From assembly GCF_012489685.1 (NCBI RefSeq), contig NC_080045.1, forward strand, positions 5,833,001 to 5,897,000: a DNA stretch of 64,000 nucleotides, read 5' to 3'. The stretch is from Lotus japonicus (taxonomy: Eukaryota; Streptophyta; Magnoliopsida; Fabales; Fabaceae). The notes beneath the pieces were generated by a model. The model saw only the letters and a program-made list of their open reading frames with translations. It was not told the DNA's origin and did no database searches. Below, one piece after another: positions 35,827 through 47,247 of this stretch. The translations under genes were made by a program, and so were the position numbers. The first letter of the stretch is position 1, and each line of letters opens with the position of its first letter.

Positions 35827-37250
35827 GCTAGAATTGGATTAGTGTTGGACTAGGAGAGAATTGAAGCACTCTCGAATTTGCTTCTGCTATCACTGTTATT
35901 TCCTTTCTTTCTGTACTGTTTCTACACTGATTCTTGGTGATTTCACCAGAATCCTAGTAAATAATACAAGTTTCCTTCTGTTCATTCTTCATCTTTCTCT
36001 GAATACCTATCACTGCAGCAGCTATGGACTCCACCTCACTATGCAGAGTTGCAATGGTACTGCTACAGTAAGCTATAATTCTTTTATCCTTAATCATAAT
36101 TCTTATTATCTTTGTCTATAGTTGTGATATTTCTTACAATCAATTGGCAAGGGGTCAAATATTGGGAAATTGAATTCGTGTGCATAGCTTGGTCCTTCCA
36201 CGGCTTCCCTCATGTACAAAATTTCAATACTTAACTTTTATTATCCATGAGATGTATGTACTGCGTGAACAAATTTTGAGTCTTTGTTTTCTAAAAAGTG
36301 TATCTTCTCATATGAGGTCAATTGCTGTTATAGATCTACTCCATAAGGCGTGATATCATGGATGCCAAGTGTCTCATGCCAGGCTTGCTGTTAGCCATCA
36401 GAAAAGTAGTGCATCTCAAGGTAGTCAACTAATTAATCTGCTTAGTGTGATTCAATCTTTTCATTTCCCTTTTATCATCCAAGAAGAATTTGTTATACGA
36501 CATGGATAAGTTTTTGTGAACTTCCACAAGGCTCCATTGCACATATATTTGCTTTAAATATTAAATTAATATATGGAGTTTTTATGTCCTAACTCAAAGC
36601 TTTTTGGAGAGTAAGAATTGAAGCAGCATTATGCATTGTATGGCATCATCCTTTACACTTATCATAAAAAATTGAAATTGTTGTCCTGTTGGCAACTCTG
36701 AATCAAAATCTGTTACATATGCATTTGCTGTCATGTCCTCAAGCAAAAAATATTTGCTTTGCATCTTCCCTTTGTCTTAGGACTGATTGTTTCAGTCAAG
36801 AATTTTTAGCACAACGATGCGTATTAGAATTGTTGTTTCTTTCTAGAGCTCAACGCCCTCTTAAAGAATTTGTGAGATGTTCTATTAAATACATCTCATT
36901 TGAGCAGGTCCAGATCTTTTTGAACTGTTGAGTGAAGAAAGTCTGCTGCCAAGAAGCCAGCAGCAGGCACCAGGAAGATGAATGCAGCAGCAGGAAGAAA
37001 ACAATCATTATGTCAGAAGTTCATAACTGATATGTTGCAGCCTGCTGAAAGTAAGAAAGATGACGTAGTCTCCGTTCAACAAGGAAAGTGGTTTTGTACT
37101 GGGCAGGCTTGCTGACAAAGACAGTTTCTTCTGCAAGTGAAAAATGGACTTACAATGGTTTTAACATTAAATTTCATATCAATGTTGAAAAAACTTTCCG
37201 CTAACCATTTTCTTTTTGCAGTGATGTTCAGTGCAGGTTATGTCTATAAA
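33727..37250 (+). pseudogene. Unrecognised exon/intron-like remnant
   Basis: Short open stretches with plausible GT/AG borders run along the plus strand. Examples: about 33729-33837 (begins LSSESSSAQPSQILAPILMP), about 34211-34460, about 34870-34988 (SDLDDEDVYQEHDLEFEFGF), two stretches around 35611-35619 and 36013-36067 that join across a solo LTR (LLQQLWTPPHYAELQWYCY), and about 36333-36420 (RRDIMDAKCLMPGLLLAIRK). A last piece is at about 36910-37120. Frames do not join cleanly and stops occur. I do not recognise the gene. It may be a decayed host gene or gene pieces carried by a Helitron. Confidence 0.35.
35620..36012. mobile_element. Solo LTR (393 bp)
   Basis: The ends TGATAGG...CCTATCA are perfect 7-bp inverted repeats. 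They are flanked by 5-bp target duplications CTGCA (35615-35619 and 36013-36017). A TATA-like GTATAAACACC is at about 35779 and a (GA)n tract at 35795-35823. No internal retrotransposon sequence remains, so this is the product of LTR-LTR recombination. It interrupts an exon-like stretch. Confidence 0.85.
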
Positions 37251-40200
37251 TAACAATTTTCCTGTTTGTCCTCTAAGTTCCATCACACACAGAAAAAAGT
37301 CTCACCGTCACAGGGTAGCGTTATAGGGGTTTTTGTAATCTAATTATTTGAATTGGAAAAATGAAGAGTTGTCTGTCAGAGTTTCATATATTATCAATTT
37401 ATAAGTTTCCAGAAGGTGATTCTTTGATATTCCATTCTACATGGGGTTGGATTTATTTTCTTATCAGGTTTTATTTTAATAAATGTCCTGAAAACATATT
37501 TTGTATAGGTCTTTTGAGCTGCCAAGGAACGGGTTGAGGAATTTGAGTTGTTGATTCCAACCTGCTTGCTTGGACATGTTAAAATTCAAATTAATACAAT
37601 ATTTGCTTGCTGTTGAGTTTCTTTTGAACAGTGAATGAATGGATTCTTCATATACTTGGTCTATCACTTATTTCTCTTATACTGGCCATAATTTGAGGAC
37701 TAGGAACTGCACAAACCAGGAGCTAATTATAGTGAATGTTAATGCATATGTAGTATCACAATTGGTAGAATGTGATCTATCCCGGTTAGTGACTTTCTTT
37801 CACCTTTTCTTTTTCTCTACATCTATAACACATAGTTTGAACATATATATAATTTCTAGCAAACCAATTAAGCTTTTTACTACAAGCCTACCTTTAGTAG
37901 ATTAAGCTTTCTATTTTTTAAGAAAGATGACATAACTGAGGCTCCTTGACATTTTTAAGATCAAATCCCTTCTTTAGTCTTAGCTCAGGAAATACTGTAC
38001 ATATTAGGTGGACCTTTCATGTGAAAGCTTCTTCAAGTAAACACTCCTCTTTGCAAGCATGACGGTTAAACTGAGAGGAACCGTTGCAGCAGAATGCTTA
38101 AGTGTGTGACTGCTAACCATATGAAAAGTGCATGTATAGATCACTCTATTAGTAGACTCATGCAAGTGGATAATAAATTGTTTTGAATAGTTATTTACCA
38201 GTTACAGAATTTCAATTAAAGAGGTGAGTAAAATACACTTTAAACCAATTTATGTCAGAATTTGAATGATTGTTATTATGAATTTAGAACCTGCCAAGAT
38301 TTTTAAAATTATGTCTGCTTGGTACTAATTCCATTAATATCATTTACACAAATGATTGTTTTGAACAAATGATTGTCATGTTATTTTATCACCTGGGATA
38401 ATGTCATTGTGTGGGATTGCCGTGGTTATTGGTTAATCATGGATCCCATAGAAATAGATGAACCCATGTCCTCTTCTTATTAGTCACAACCTTACTCTTT
38501 AAAAATTTACATGTGTATGAACAAAAGGTTAAAAAAGGCAGACACGTAAATAACAAGGCATTTGCTTCTCTCATGAAAGATACCACTAGGCATTTTCTAG
38601 ATCGCATAATGTGATTGGATGTTAATTATTTTACATTGACAGTACATATTCATTAAATTTAATTTTAAACCTTTCTTTATATAAATCAGATTTTTTAGGG
38701 AACTTCTACTATGTCATCTATAAGGCACTAGAGGACAAAAATTTATTACCTACAATTTGAAGTATAGGTAGAGTTAGAGAAGCAATAAATTGTCAGAATT
38801 AGACTTAAACCTCATATTAATCCCTGTCTTTGTGTCGCCGTCTGAGGTAGGTTCATCACCGGAAATATTTGTACAAAAGGTCCTCCTGAATAAAAAACGT
38901 ATGGAGCCAGTCCTAGCCGGAGCCCGGAGCTCCGACGAGTGATGAAATGGCATGATTACTGGATAAATGATGATGATGTGGCTTTAAAAAAATTAAAAAA
39001 TTAAAAAAAATTAAAATTTAATTAATATAAATTAAGTTGTTATAATCCTAACCTTAACTTAATTCACTTAACATATTTCCCCCCAATGTTTTCCTAATTC
39101 CCCACAAATTACTGCAATTCCCAAACCCAATTCGTTCCTCTTCTATGTTGAAATTAGGGTTCATCACATCTTCCTCTCTTCCTCTCCTCTGATCTTCTCC
39201 TTCGTCCCAAATAGGGCTTATTCTTGAGTGTACCTTGCCTAGGTGTTTGGTCCTATTTTCATGAGAGCGTTGTGCTCATGTGATTTTCTTATGGATTAAT
39301 AGTAATATCTTTTTTCTTTAAAAAAAAAATTAAACAAAAAGGTACTTTTATTTAGATATTAAAATATAATTAATTTTGAATTTTGAATATGAAGGAACAT
39401 TTACTGGGAAATTCTTACCCACTTAACGCAATCTCTGAGCCTTGAGAGATTAATCTTATGGTTGTTGGTACATTACTTGGATACAACAAATAATCCCTCT
39501 ATCTTTGGTGTCGTTGAGATGAAAAAAAGGTTCCTTTTGGAAAATTTATTTTATTAATCATACGAAGGAAAATATTTAACAAATTTTTGTGACGTTGAAG
39601 TAATTTTTAAATAATATTAAATTATTTAATAAATTAATATAGTAAAATATTTGAATAAAACTATGATATAAAAAATATCTTAATAAGCAAAATTAAATTT
39701 AAAAGGATTGTACAATATTAAAAGTGCTTGGAAAAACAGAATTCCCAGTTTTATTCTCAATTTTATTATGGCGAAGGGAAAAAGTATATATATGACGATT
39801 TACTCAGTGACTTTTTTAAGCTTATATATGTCACTTTATCTTAATAAACTATTAAATTTTTATATTAAATTATTTAAATAATGCAAACATTTAGACAAAC
39901 AAATATAAAAACTCAAATAAATATAACTATTGTGCTTCTAAATAAAATCAAACACATTCATCGTAAAAAAAAACTTTCAAGTTTATGTTTTTTTATATCT
40001 AAAATTAATTTTATTTATTTTTTATTTTAAACTTTCTTTTAATAAGCATAAAAAATAATACATTTTAAAAAAATTATAGGCTATCAATAAAAAATACTAT
40101 CCCGTTGCATGGGTCAACAATGATGAAAACCACAAATAAATTAATAATTTTGCTCTTACAAGATAAAAACAAACACGTTCATCTTAAAAAAAACTTTAAA

Positions 40201-40350
40201 ACAATGTACCATTTATAAAAGCAAACACATTAATCACAAAACCAAACTTATAAATTTCTTGATATAATAAACATTTATTATTTTAATACCAAAAATATCT
40301 TTTAAAAAATAACACACAAATAATAAAAATAGACAAAATAAATAAAAATG
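37251..40350. other. Intergenic AT-rich DNA, part Helitron-like
   Basis: No supported gene. A short stretch at about 38606-38660 (GTGATTGGATG ... TTGACAGTACATA) resembles the MITE at 46413-46566. At 38850-39230 a C-rich piece with AATTAGGGTT looks like a plant 5' leader, perhaps carried by an element. From about 39300 the DNA is very AT-rich and leads into a Helitron-type end. Confidence 0.35.
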
Positions 40351-40356
40351 AATATC

Positions 40357-40386
40357 CCCGTGCATCGCACGGGTCAAAAATACTAG
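40357..40386 (+). mobile_element. Second Helitron-type 3' end
   Basis: A stem CCCGTGC/GCACGGG around a short loop (40357-40373) is followed by TCAAAAATA and CTAG (40383-40386), then T. A degenerate CCCGTTGCATGGG lies upstream near 40100. The 5' end of this element was not located, so its content is undefined. Confidence 0.7.
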
Positions 40387-41632
40387 TAGTAATATAAAGA
40401 AGGAGAAACAAACTATGATTGAGCTCAAACCCCAACTAAAAGAAAAGTGCATTAAGAGTACTAGGAAGTATCAAGGTAAAAAGTCCATTTTGATAGACTA
40501 ATCAAGCCCATTTTGCATAGTTAGTGTGGGATCTTGAATCCCTGGACAAGAAGGTGTGGGCCTTTGGATCCATAAAAAAAAGAATGGAAAAGCGTGGACA
40601 GAAAAAAGTGATTGGAAAGTGTCACAAAAACAAAAGATTGGAAAGGGATTGAAAAAACAGAGATATTTAATGTGGGTAGATGAAACGTATGCTTCCATTC
40701 GAGTGACAACACTGATTTAGTTAATATGTCATCCACATGATTGAGTTTATTACAAAATTTCTTTGTCGACACCAAAAACTTTTCAGGTTTAAACATCATA
40801 CACAAGCAATTTAAACTCTGCAATTTGTGATAGGTGTATGATGTTCGTCAATATTACATAAATTAGCGCTGTTATTGAAATCGTATAATTTGTCATTGAA
40901 TATAGATTGAAATTTGTCATGTATGTGATGGCAGATGAGGACTTCGGGTACTCTCTTGGATGGAGGAATTTATGGAGAAATGAAAGGAATGACAAACTTT
41001 TCAGGTTTTAATTTAATTTAGAGACACTAAATGATTACTTTTACTTTAGTATTAAATTTACTTTTGGGTAGAATTTCCAGTGGCATTGGAAGAAGTTTGA
41101 GTAAAGTTCATGTCATGATGAGGTCCTGGACTAAGCGTTAGAAATTGCTCAGGTATGTTGGGAACTAAGTCATCGGTTCATTCTTATTTCTTACATGTTT
41201 CTTGCCTAATTCGTATTTTCACACTCTAGGTAGACTAGGATTTTATACTCTGCATAATTTAATGATTAACCAACCTAACCTCAAACTTTTTTGGTTTAAA
41301 CTTTAAACCATAAATATTCTCCACTGGTGTAATCGTGTTCGAGTTGAGTATAATCACTATGAGCAGCAATTAATCGCTAACACAACTACATTCACAAAGA
41401 TTCAAACTCGAGATCTTTACTTAAGCTAGAACAACTACTCGCCAAGAAAATTATTAATGTGATGAAAAGGGAATCCATCTGGGTATTGATTGTAACGACT
41501 AACCAACTTGTTTCTCGGTTGCTTCCCTCGTATTTAGCAAAGCTTTTTGGAACGTATAATGAATACTCGGCTAACCAAAAATCCCATAGTAGTCCAAAAT
41601 CAAATAAATATTAGTTTGAATTTTATTTTACC
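40387..41632. other. Intergenic, with a possible minus-strand SINE-like piece
   Basis: No gene seen. On the minus strand at about 41300-41450 the phrase GATCTCGAGTTTGAATC resembles a Pol III box B inside a tRNA-like sequence. Ends and target duplication were not found. Confidence 0.3.
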
Positions 41633-41831
41633 CAGTGGCGGACCTACCACAGGGCTTGGTAGGTCCAATGCCCTGGCTCAAAGTAAAAAAAATACAAGTT
41701 TCTTTGGACTAGGTAGGTTTTTTGACCCAAATTTTTTTTAGAGAAAAGGCAAATTTATAAGAAAATACAAAGTTTAGGGACTTAATCATAAAATTTGCCT
41801 AGGCTTCCTAAAATTTCTAGTTCCGCCACTG
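41633..41831. mobile_element. hAT-like MITE (199 bp)
   Basis: The ends CAGTGGCGGA...TCCGCCACTG are inverted repeats, flanked by perfect 8-bp target duplications ATTTTACC (41625-41632 and 41832-41839). The 8-bp duplication and the CAGTGGCGGA ends fit hAT-type MITEs. Non-coding. Confidence 0.87.
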
Positions 41832-43130
41832 ATTTTACCCCAAATCGAACCAACTCAGGCCATTGAACTGATAGAGTTACTATTTAGAACTACTATATTG
41901 CTTATATATTGAGCACTTTCCCCTTAGTAACATCAGCTAAAATTGCTCTTACCATGCTCAGACTTCACATTCATTCAATATATAGCGAGCTATCCAGCTC
42001 TTCTAAGATAAATCCATAAACTTACTATGTTCATATAATCATATTCATTCAGTTGATTGAGTCGATTAATGATTCAATTCCAAATTTTCCTCTTGTGTCA
42101 CTTTACTTAGATTTTACGACAATGCTTATCCATTATTTTCCATCTCAAATAAGAAGCTCCTTTTACCACAAATATGTAACATAGGAAGAATTCTTCAACG
42201 TTGGAATAAATCCATAAATAATGTTTTATCTGCATCTGCAATCACGCGCATTTTCACGTTTTAGCTGCAAAAAACTTGTCAATAAAGGATGTTCAATAGA
42301 AAGATATAAACTTGAAGTGCTACATGTATATCTCTTCAAACAAAGAATTGAAGTCTAATATATAATGTTGACATACCTGTTGTTTCAACAACTTAAGTAA
42401 TGTTAGACTTCTCTAGTAAATAAATTTTTTATCTCCATTTTTTTGTCAAAATAATTACGTGAGACTTATTCTATCATTACAATCAATACCGCACACGCAC
42501 CAAATTCGTCACAATTTTGTTGTGACTGGTTTTTCCTCTCTTGAGGCAGAATTATGCGTGATGACAAACAAACACAGCCGTGTTTGCAAGTGCTTCTACA
42601 CTTTTGAGCAACAGAGTTAGGTGCTGGACAAATACACATCACAAACTACTACAGTACTGGTGGCCCATGTGATTGATTATTGATATATAGTTACATCAAA
42701 GGTTGGAATTTGATTGGAAAACGTGAATGAATGATGTTACATTTTGTAATTCTATATCTATAATTGCAAACAAACTACCATTATATTCTTAATCATGAGA
42801 ACCATGGGTTGTTGTCTAGGACTTGGTTTGACTCAAAACCATGGAAATTAGTGCATTTCTTTCTTCCCTGGTCCCCTAAGTTGAGTCTTATCACTAGATG
42901 GATTGCTTAGTTTTAATTAGATATACTAACTGTGTATAACTTAATTTTTTTCTTTTATTTCTATTATTAAATGTGCTCACCATTTTGTTTAGTAAAACAA
43001 ACGATCGACAGGATTCTATCATTAATTTCAGACTTGAAAGGGACACTTGCTCTTGAATGGAGACTTTTTATGCGTATATGTGTCGTTACTTTCATTCTAA
43101 GATTGTGCATGACATTAAATATTGTACTAG
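41832..43130. other. Intergenic, nothing recognised
   Basis: AT-rich sequence with only short frames. Confidence 0.4.
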
Positions 43131-43132
43131 TA

Positions 43133-43452
43133 CTATCTCCGTTCTAAAATTATTGTAGTTTTAATTTTTTTTTTGTTTTGTTCCAAAACCATTGTTGTTT
43201 TATATTTTCAAAGCACTTTATCTCATTCTCTTCCATCCATGCCCTCATTTAATATTGTATCTCCTAAGTACCATCTCTTATTTCCACCAATCACAATTCT
43301 CACCAATTAGTTAACCAATGATTTTCATTCTCTCTCTTTCATATAACTCATATTAAATAAGAGTGTTTCAGTCAAATTATAACATCAATTAATGAACTCT
43401 TAAAGTTATTAGTGAAAAAATTAAAACTACAATAGTTTTGGAGCGGAGGGAG
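43133..43452. mobile_element. Stowaway-like MITE (320 bp)
   Basis: The right end reads AAAACTACAATAGTTTTGG then AGCGGAGGGAG. Its complement matches the left end (CTATCTCCGTTCTAAAATTA, then TTGTAGTTTT). TA dinucleotides flank both sides (43131-43132 and 43453-43454). The CTCCCTCCG-type end and TA duplication are typical of Stowaway (Tc1/mariner) MITEs. Confidence 0.8.
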
Positions 43453-43514
43453 TAATTCTCTACCATTTTAATTTGATAAAATAATTGTTTCAATTAAATT
43501 AAACAAATATGGAG

Positions 43515-43632
43515 GGGTCTCAATATAATAGCTTAAGTGGTAAGAGTTAGAGAACATCTGAGTTGAGTGTGTGAGAAGTCCATGGACTAATCTCCAAAGA
43601 GTGCAATTTATCTTTTTCGATGTACCAAAAAT
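43515..43632 (+). mobile_element. tRNA-derived SINE, copy 4
   Basis: Same family as copy 1: TATAATAGCTTAAGTGGTAA near the start, then AACATCTGAGTTGAGTG, and GATGTACCAAAAAT at the end. It is flanked by 12-bp duplications, ACAAATATGGAG (43503-43514) and ACAAATATGAAG (43633-43644), one mismatch. Confidence 0.82.
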
Positions 43633-44771
43633 ACAAATATGAAGAGCATATTCAAACTACAATTAATTACTTAAGCGCCGTTTGAATACCCAAATTTTTA
43701 GTAAATGTGCCTGGATTATTTTTATGAAGAAAATATATCTTAAAAAATATATATATTATTTTACCATTTTCATAATTTGTGAGGAAGAGAAGAGCATATT
43801 GAATTCGTATTATGTTTTACTGATCGAGCTACTAGTTTCATTACAAAAATTTTTACAAGAAAAATTATTAGAAATTGAGAGGCCTATACTCAACCACAAA
43901 AGCTAGCTCAAGAGTTGAGGTTTGTACTACTCTTTATAAATGCTATCTATACTCTATCTCTAGCTAATGTGAGACTTCTAACAAAAATGCTGTAAAGCTA
44001 AAACGGAATTATGTTATTATATATCAGGATTTTAAATTGGAGTGTGCAATCGTAATGGTTATCGTAACATAATAGGTTTTGGAGTTTCGGCAACATGACC
44101 ACAATTATAACAGCTGAATGCCTGAATTCAATTCGAATGTCATGCAGTTGAATATTGAACTTCAAAGTTCAAACAATCTGCATTCTTTGCGGTTGATGGA
44201 TTTAGATACTTTCATGTTACCAGGTGGAATATTGTGCCAATCTTTTTTCATAAATATTTGGAAGATCCCACCCACATATTTAATGCATATCAAAAAGATA
44301 TAAACACAAAAATTTCATTACATGATAAGAGTTTAATTTTCATATGAGAATCATGATTCGCAGTTAATATTACTCACGGGCGTTTCACAACCTTTATGAA
44401 ATTTTGGAAGCTGAATAAAACATTAATTAGGCTGTTCAGCAGGGCATTGAATAAATGATTTTCCCCCTTAAAATATGACTCTAATTTTGATTAACATGAA
44501 CGGAAGTGCCGTGAACCAGAGACTTATGAGATGTGCAGAATTTTTCTCCATTCACACTAGCTTGTAATAATTAGAAGAACAAAACGCAAACATAACGCAG
44601 AATTCAACAGAGGCCAAAAGAAGAAAAAGACCAAAATTAATCTCAACGAACGAAAGCATATGTTTTATAATCTATGAAACCAGTTTATACTTTGTATTGA
44701 CATGGTACTTTGTACTGTATATAAAATTATTCATTTTTGGAGATCTAAGGCATATAATAAGATGCCATTAA

Positions 44772-45446
44772 CTAATTTTGGGGTTTATGCTTCTGAGTGT
44801 AGATATAATCAAGATGTGCAGCTAGTGTCCTTCTTTGCAAACATTCTTCTGTCCCTTCCACTCCTTCACAATCCTCCTTGTTAGCGGCAAAATCCTTCAA
44901 TATTTAAAACATGAGAATTCTCAAAATTAAACAAATGAATAAAAGAGTAAACAACACCAAACCTCACAAGATGATTAAATAAAATATAACTGGATTTTTT
45001 CATATTCCACCCACAATATCTCAACCATGAAAATTGGATTCAGAAATAAAAAAATATTTTGAATGGATGGATGAAATCTCTCTCTTATCATCATATCACA
45101 AGAGAGGATCAATGCTCAAACTACATCACCATTAAAGAGAAATCTCAATCATAAAAATTATATTGAAAATATAAAAAATATTTCGAATAGATGATCGGGA
45201 GGGGATCAAACACAAGAACCTGAGAACCAATTTTTTATAATAATAAAAAAAATCCACACACAAAAAAGAAAGTAATTCATATATATGGTTCTAATGAATA
45301 AGGAGGATTGAAATTGAGAAGGGGAATGAAGTTACCTCATAAAGTGAGGAGGCCCCTTTGAATTCAAGGTCAGGAGTAGGACGAGCAAATGTTAAAGTGA
45401 AGCTCAAGAGAAGAGCAAAGGTGAAGAGGGTGGCGAGTTTGGACAT
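44772..45446 (-). CDS. PSK: Phytosulfokine precursor, two exons
   Basis: This encodes the prepropeptide of phytosulfokine, a secreted five-residue, tyrosine-sulfated growth hormone sensed at the cell surface by PSKR receptor kinases. Exon 1 is 45336-45446 (37 residues): ATG, then a hydrophobic signal peptide ([20 protein letters not shown]), and ends at a GTAACT donor. Exon 2 is 44772-44894: an acidic segment with [20 protein letters not shown], then the hormone YIYTQ preceded by D, the tail KHKPQN and a TAG stop. Predicted total is 77 residues, normal for the family. The 441-bp intron ends at AG before GATTTT; an alternative in-frame acceptor 18 bases on (before GAGGAT) is possible. The spaced cysteines, double arginine and YIYTQ make the call firm. 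No lesion is visible. Confidence 0.95.
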
Positions 45447-45520
45447 GGTGTGTTGTTTCACTTTCAATATTTACCACTAATAAAGATTCTTTGTGTTGAG
45501 TAGAAAACAGAGAGTGGACC

Positions 45521-45530
45521 CTTTTTATAG
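45521..45530 (-). promoter_or_regulatory. TATA box of the phytosulfokine gene
   Basis: The minus strand reads CTATAAAAAG about 75 bases before the start codon, implying a 5' leader of roughly 45-50 bases. Confidence 0.7.
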
Positions 45531-45984
45531 TGACAAAACTGAGGGTATGGTTGTGGGTCAGAGTGAGTTGAAGTGTGTAAACGCCACCATTAATGTGTTC
45601 AAATTTCAAACGATGAAATTCTCATGTCATAATTTTTGTTGACTTAGGAAATAGGTTGTGGATATACATAGCGCATATGGATATTTGACGAGAATCCTAT
45701 CGTATCCTATACTATATACTATTTTCAAAACGAAAAAGTGGGCAATTCTGATAAGTGTTATCATGTCTTTCTTCATAAGCTTTATTTCTCATACTATAAT
45801 TAGTAGGTAGATGATGTCATATTTATACTTTCTGATTTTTTAGTAATTTAAATATTAAATAATTTTATATTTTTGAAAATAATTAATGTATTAATATTGC
45901 ATTTAATAGTTATTAATGACATTAAAATAATTAACAAAAGTCAATTTCATTTAAAAAAAACTATTGTATTAATTTGACATTTAA

Positions 45985-46093
45985 GTCCTTGTATGATAGC
46001 TCGAGTGGTAGGAGCTGGGGACATATGGGTTGGGTAGGGGGTCTAGGAATCGATTCCTAGCAGGTGCAATTTATCTTTCCGGTGTGCCAAAAA
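45985..46093 (+). mobile_element. tRNA-derived SINE, copy 5 (14-bp TSD)
   Basis: This is the best-preserved copy, 109 bp. It starts GTCCTTGTATGATAGCTCGA, has box A-like AGCTCGAGTGGTAGGAGC and box B-like GGAATCGATTCC, and ends TGTGCCAAAAA. Perfect 14-bp target duplications AATTTGACATTTAA lie at 45971-45984 and 46094-46107. Confidence 0.88.
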
Positions 46094-46412
46094 AATTTGA
46101 CATTTAATGATTTTTAATAACATTAGAATAGTTGATAAAAATCAATTGTGACTTTTTTACCACTAAGATGTATGCTGAAAAAGTTTTTTTTTTAATTATT
46201 ATATTTATGTTTTATATTACAAAACAATTTTTTTTGAATGTAATATCTTACGTTCAAAATCATATTAAATATGCTATAAAAAAATTAATATCAAATAGTT
46301 TTAAGGGATTGATTTGGAAATTAATTCAAAAATTTTGTATTTTATGTTTTCGTATATACATCTAGAAGATTAAAATGATTTTGCTATATTAATTCATGAG
46401 ATGAATTTTGTA

Positions 46413-46566
46413 TGCACTAAAAGTATAAAAAGTTTTACACAGTAATTCAATCACAACCTTCAATTTCCTATTTTAAATATTATTAAATTCAAAATTAATT
46501 ATGAGCTAGCAAAATGAAGGGATGTGATTGAATGATTGTGTAAAATTTATTTACACTGTCAGTGCA
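46413..46566. mobile_element. MITE (154 bp) with TA duplication
   Basis: The left end (TGCACTAAAAGTATAAAAAG then TTTTACACAGTAATTCAATC) is mirrored by the right end (GATTGAATGATTGTGTAAAA ... CAGTGCA), an inverted repeat of about 45 bp. TA flanks both ends (46411-46412, 46567-46568). Non-coding. Confidence 0.7.
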
Positions 46567-47165
46567 TATAAATTAACTAGGAAAGAAGAGAATTAGAATG
46601 CAACTCGGATTAGAAAATAAAAATTAACTAGGTGATATACATATTTAAAAACAAGGAGAGATGAAATATGAAAATGTCTGATGTGGGGCTTCAACATCAA
46701 TAAAAAGGTGCACGCGCTGCTCTATCAATGTGCAAATAAATTAGAGAATTCCTAAAAAAACCAATGATAACTTCTAGATAAGTATACCTAATCGTTACAC
46801 AGTAGTAAAAGATATCGAACTCAAGGAGTGTGGGTGCCTAAATTATTTCACCTATTTATTTTCAGTTTGCCTCCACATAATTTCTTAAGGGCTCAGCTTC
46901 CCTTCATGAGACAAGGGTGAGTTCAACTCTATTTGCATTTTGTTGAAAAAAAAACTATTTGCTAAGTCAAAAATAAAAGCCAGCCTTTTTAATTTTTTGG
47001 TTAAAATAAAACACTAATCTTGGACTTACAAAACAAATATTTGATTGGACCCATGTTGGTCTCTCACTTGAAAATTTATGGCCCATAAGACAGAAGAATT
47101 TTGACCTAAAAAAAAGGACAGAAGAATGAAACGCTGGATTGTTGAATTGGTGAAATAATTGACAG
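46567..47165. other. Intergenic, nothing recognised
   Basis: AT-rich spacer between a MITE and the tRNA gene. Open frames here overlap the tRNA on the same strand and are not coding. Confidence 0.4.
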
Positions 47166-47171
47166 AAAAAA
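47166..47171 (-). terminator. Pol III terminator of tRNA-Asp
   Basis: A run of six T on the minus strand starts four bases after the tRNA 3' end. Confidence 0.8.
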
Positions 47172-47175
47172 GAAT

Positions 47176-47247
47176 CGCCGTTGCCGGGGATTGAACCCGG
47201 GTCACCCGCGTGACAGGCGGGAATACTTACCACTATACTACAACGAC
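47176..47247 (-). tRNA. trnD-GUC: tRNA-Asp (anticodon GTC)
   Basis: A 72-nt nuclear tRNA gene that carries aspartate to GAC/GAT codons. The minus strand begins GTCGTTGTAGTATAGTGG and has anticodon loop CCTGTCACG with GTC. It ends GGTTCAATCCCCGGCAACGGCG. The seven-pair acceptor stem (GTCGTTG/CAACGGC, one G-U) closes, the discriminator base is G and no CCA is encoded. The internal A and B boxes are intact, no intron is present, and a T6 Pol III terminator follows. Confidence 0.97.

Noticed and set aside
44702..44884. Plus-strand 60-codon frame
   Set aside because: Antisense to phytosulfokine exon 2.
45370..45609. Minus-strand 79-codon frame near the phytosulfokine gene
   Set aside because: Out of frame with exon 1 and spanning the TATA box; the spliced phytosulfokine reading explains the locus.
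46855..46935. Possible sixth SINE
   Set aside because: No convincing box A/B pair, tail or target duplication.
46967..47233. Minus-strand frame with CHAGDPGSIPGNG
   Set aside because: This peptide is a translation of the tRNA-Asp gene.
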